From NCBI RefSeq assembly GCF_041021955.1, contig NZ_CP158375.1, positions 2,604,001 through 2,668,000 of the forward strand: DNA of 64,000 nt, in the 5' to 3' direction. The notes under the pieces were generated by a model. The model was given only the letters and a program-made list of their open reading frames with translations. It was not told the DNA's origin and made no database searches. Shown piece by piece: positions 62,943 through 64,000 of this stretch; within the stretch, counting starts at the first letter, position 1; each line of letters starts with the position of its first letter. The translations under genes were made by a program, and so were the position numbers. Source of the stretch: Caulobacter sp. 73W (GTDB taxonomy: Bacteria; Pseudomonadota; Alphaproteobacteria; Caulobacterales; Caulobacteraceae).

Positions 62943-64000
62943 ATGCCGCGCGTCGCCTCCATCCTCCTGCCCATGCCGCTGCCCGAGGCGTTCGATTATT
63001 TCGAGCCCGAGGGCATGGATCTGGCCGTCGGCGATCACGTCGCCGCGCCCCTGGGACCGCGCCTGATGCACGGGGTCGTCACAGAGCTGCGCGACGGCGC
63101 GGGGATGAACCGGCCGCTGAAAAGCGTGGCCGAAAAGCTGGAAGGTCCGCCCCTGCCGCCGGGCACCCTGGCCTTCGTGCAATGGGCGGCGCGCTATTCC
63201 GTCGACGCCCCCGGCTGGCCGCTGGCCATCGCGCTGCGCGGGCTGCGGGCCGCGCCGCCGAAACCCGAACGCCTGATCGTCGCCACCGGCAAGTCGCCGG
63301 CCCGCTCCACTCCCGCCCGCACCAAGGTGATCGAGACCCTCGGCGACCGCCAAATGCAGGGCGCGGCCCTGGCCGCCGAGGCCGGCGTCTCGGCCGGGGT
63401 GGTCAAGGGGCTGGTGGACGAGGGCGTGCTGGATGTGCGGCTGATCGAGACCCACCTCAACCCGCCGCCGCCCGACCTGAGCCTGCCGGCCTCCCAGCTC
63501 AATCCCAGCCAGGCCGCCTCGGCCAAGGCCCTGGGCGACCTGTTCGGCGCGGGCGGCTTCCAGTCCGCCCTGCTCGACGGGGTCACCGGCTCGGGCAAGA
63601 CCGAGGTCTATCTGGAGGCGGTCGCCAAGGCGCTGGAGGAAGACCCCGACGCCCAGATCCTGATCCTGCTGCCCGAGATCGCCCTGACCCAGGCGGTCAT
63701 CGCCCGCTTCGAGGCCCGCTTCGGCGCGCCGCCCTGCGAGTGGCACAGCGCCGTGACACCGCCCCGCCGTCGGCGGACCTGGGAGGCGGTGGCCGCCGGC
63801 TCCGCCCGCATCGTCATCGGCGCCCGCTCGGCCCTGTTCCTGCCGTTCAAGAAACTGCGGATGATCGTGGTCGATGAGGAGCACGACGGCTCCTACAAGC
63901 AGGACGAGGGCTTCATCTACCAGGCCCGCGACCTGGCCGTGGCGCGCGCCAAGCTGGAAGGGGCGCTGGTCGTCCTGGCCTCGGCCACCCCGTCCATGGA
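62943..64000 (+). CDS. priA: primosomal protein N' / replication-restart helicase PriA (partial)
   Basis: The frame from ATG 62943 stays open to the right edge of the window, giving 352 residues of a protein that is normally about 730. The N-terminal DNA-binding domain begins MPRVASILLPMPLPEAFDYF. The winged-helix part follows, then the helicase Walker A motif GVTGSGKTEVYLEA near residue 217. LLPEIALT, the Walker B/DEAH-like VDEEHDGSYKQDE and VVLASATPSM at the cut end are all standard PriA. GAGGG upstream supports the start. PriA reloads the replisome at stalled forks. An overlapping open frame from 62930 is only a shadow of it. Confidence 0.95.
   Translation, partial: MPRVASILLPMPLPEAFDYFEPEGMDLAVGDHVAAPLGPRLMHGVVTELRDGAGMNRPLKSVAEKLEGPPLPPGTLAFVQWAARYSVDAPGWPLAIALRGLRAAPPKPERLIVATGKSPARSTPARTKVIETLGDRQMQGAALAAEAGVSAGVVKGLVDEGVLDVRLIETHLNPPPPDLSLPASQLNPSQAASAKALGDLFGAGGFQSALLDGVTGSGKTEVYLEAVAKALEEDPDAQILILLPEIALTQAVIARFEARFGAPPCEWHSAVTPPRRRRTWEAVAAGSARIVIGARSALFLPFKKLRMIVVDEEHDGSYKQDEGFIYQARDLAVARAKLEGALVVLASATPSM

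Noticed and set aside
62930-63877. A 315-codon plus-strand frame at the right end.
   Set aside because: It is out of frame with priA, whose motifs (GVTGSGKTEVY, DEEH) are all in the frame starting at 62943. The product is an Arg/Ala/Gly-rich shadow.

Overview
The window is a GC-rich chromosomal stretch of an alphaproteobacterium, almost certainly of the Caulobacterales (Caulobacter, Phenylobacterium or a close relative). The grounds are the ChvI/ChvG pair followed by a short alphaproteobacterial HPr kinase, EIIA and HPr; a cytochrome aa3 oxidase locus continuing into thrC, an M16 peptidase, an acetyltransferase and a PdeA-like c-di-GMP phosphodiesterase next to YqgE; TonB-dependent receptors with Caulobacter-style TonB boxes; and many 1- and 4-base ATGA/GTGA gene overlaps. 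The genus cannot be settled by eye. I saw no rRNA, tRNA, CRISPR array, insertion sequence or prophage gene. This is mostly core genome and is densely coding: about 60 genes, including one cut by the right edge.

Layout. 1-2.3 kb: pseB and pseC, the first two steps of pseudaminic-type sugar synthesis for flagellin glycosylation. 2.4-4.9 kb: a TonB-dependent receptor. 4.9-6.6 kb: a large all-helical protein I do not recognise, divergent from chvI. 6.8-11.2 kb: chvI, chvG, hprK, an EIIA-Man protein, HPr and an HPP-CBS membrane protein, which together form an envelope-stress and PTS-regulatory cluster. 11.2-21 kb: bioB, a secreted GH5 glycosidase with a CBM6-like tail, a membrane protein with a degenerate GGDEF domain, a CYTH protein, ahcY, a serine hydrolase, rarD and asd. 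21.3-27.7 kb: cytochrome c oxidase subunits and assembly factors (coxB, ctaD, ctaB, a CoxF-like 52-residue protein, ctaG, coxC, a DUF983 protein and SURF1). 27.7-33.3 kb: thrC, M16 peptidase, GNAT, pdeA and yqgE. 33.4-40.8 kb: peroxiredoxin, acyl-CoA dehydrogenase, YceI, a cytochrome b561-YceI fusion, Sua5, an FAD oxidoreductase and YaaA. 40.9-47.2 kb: a 3-hydroxybutyrate dehydrogenase, a patatin-like protein, NUDIX, SDR, nitronate monooxygenase, GNAT, a membrane LytTR regulator and a DUF2306 protein. 47.3-51.8 kb: a TetR regulator, a TonB receptor and an MFS transporter. 51.9-60.9 kb: sucC, sucD, sucA, sucB, a DUF3088 gene, lpd and a hot-dog thioesterase. 60.9-64 kb: a small secreted protein, xerC and DUF484, then priA running off the end.

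The more unusual signals are regulatory or architectural. A perfect LacI-type palindrome lies upstream of sucC, and a near copy lies between bioB and the GH5 gene. A second shared palindrome, TTCATC-N4-GRTGAA, lies downstream of tetR / upstream of the TonB receptor and again upstream of bdhA, where a PhaR-like TGC-rich site also occurs. The 2-oxoglutarate dehydrogenase E2 has two lipoyl domains. A DUF3088 gene with a CPDC motif sits between sucB and lpd. A b561-YceI fusion sits beside a free YceI. A 25-codon reading frame links hprK and the EIIA gene by overlapping codons at both ends. I did not find a convincing wholly new multi-gene system; the best candidates for unknown biology are the large protein divergent from chvI and the shared-operator networks.
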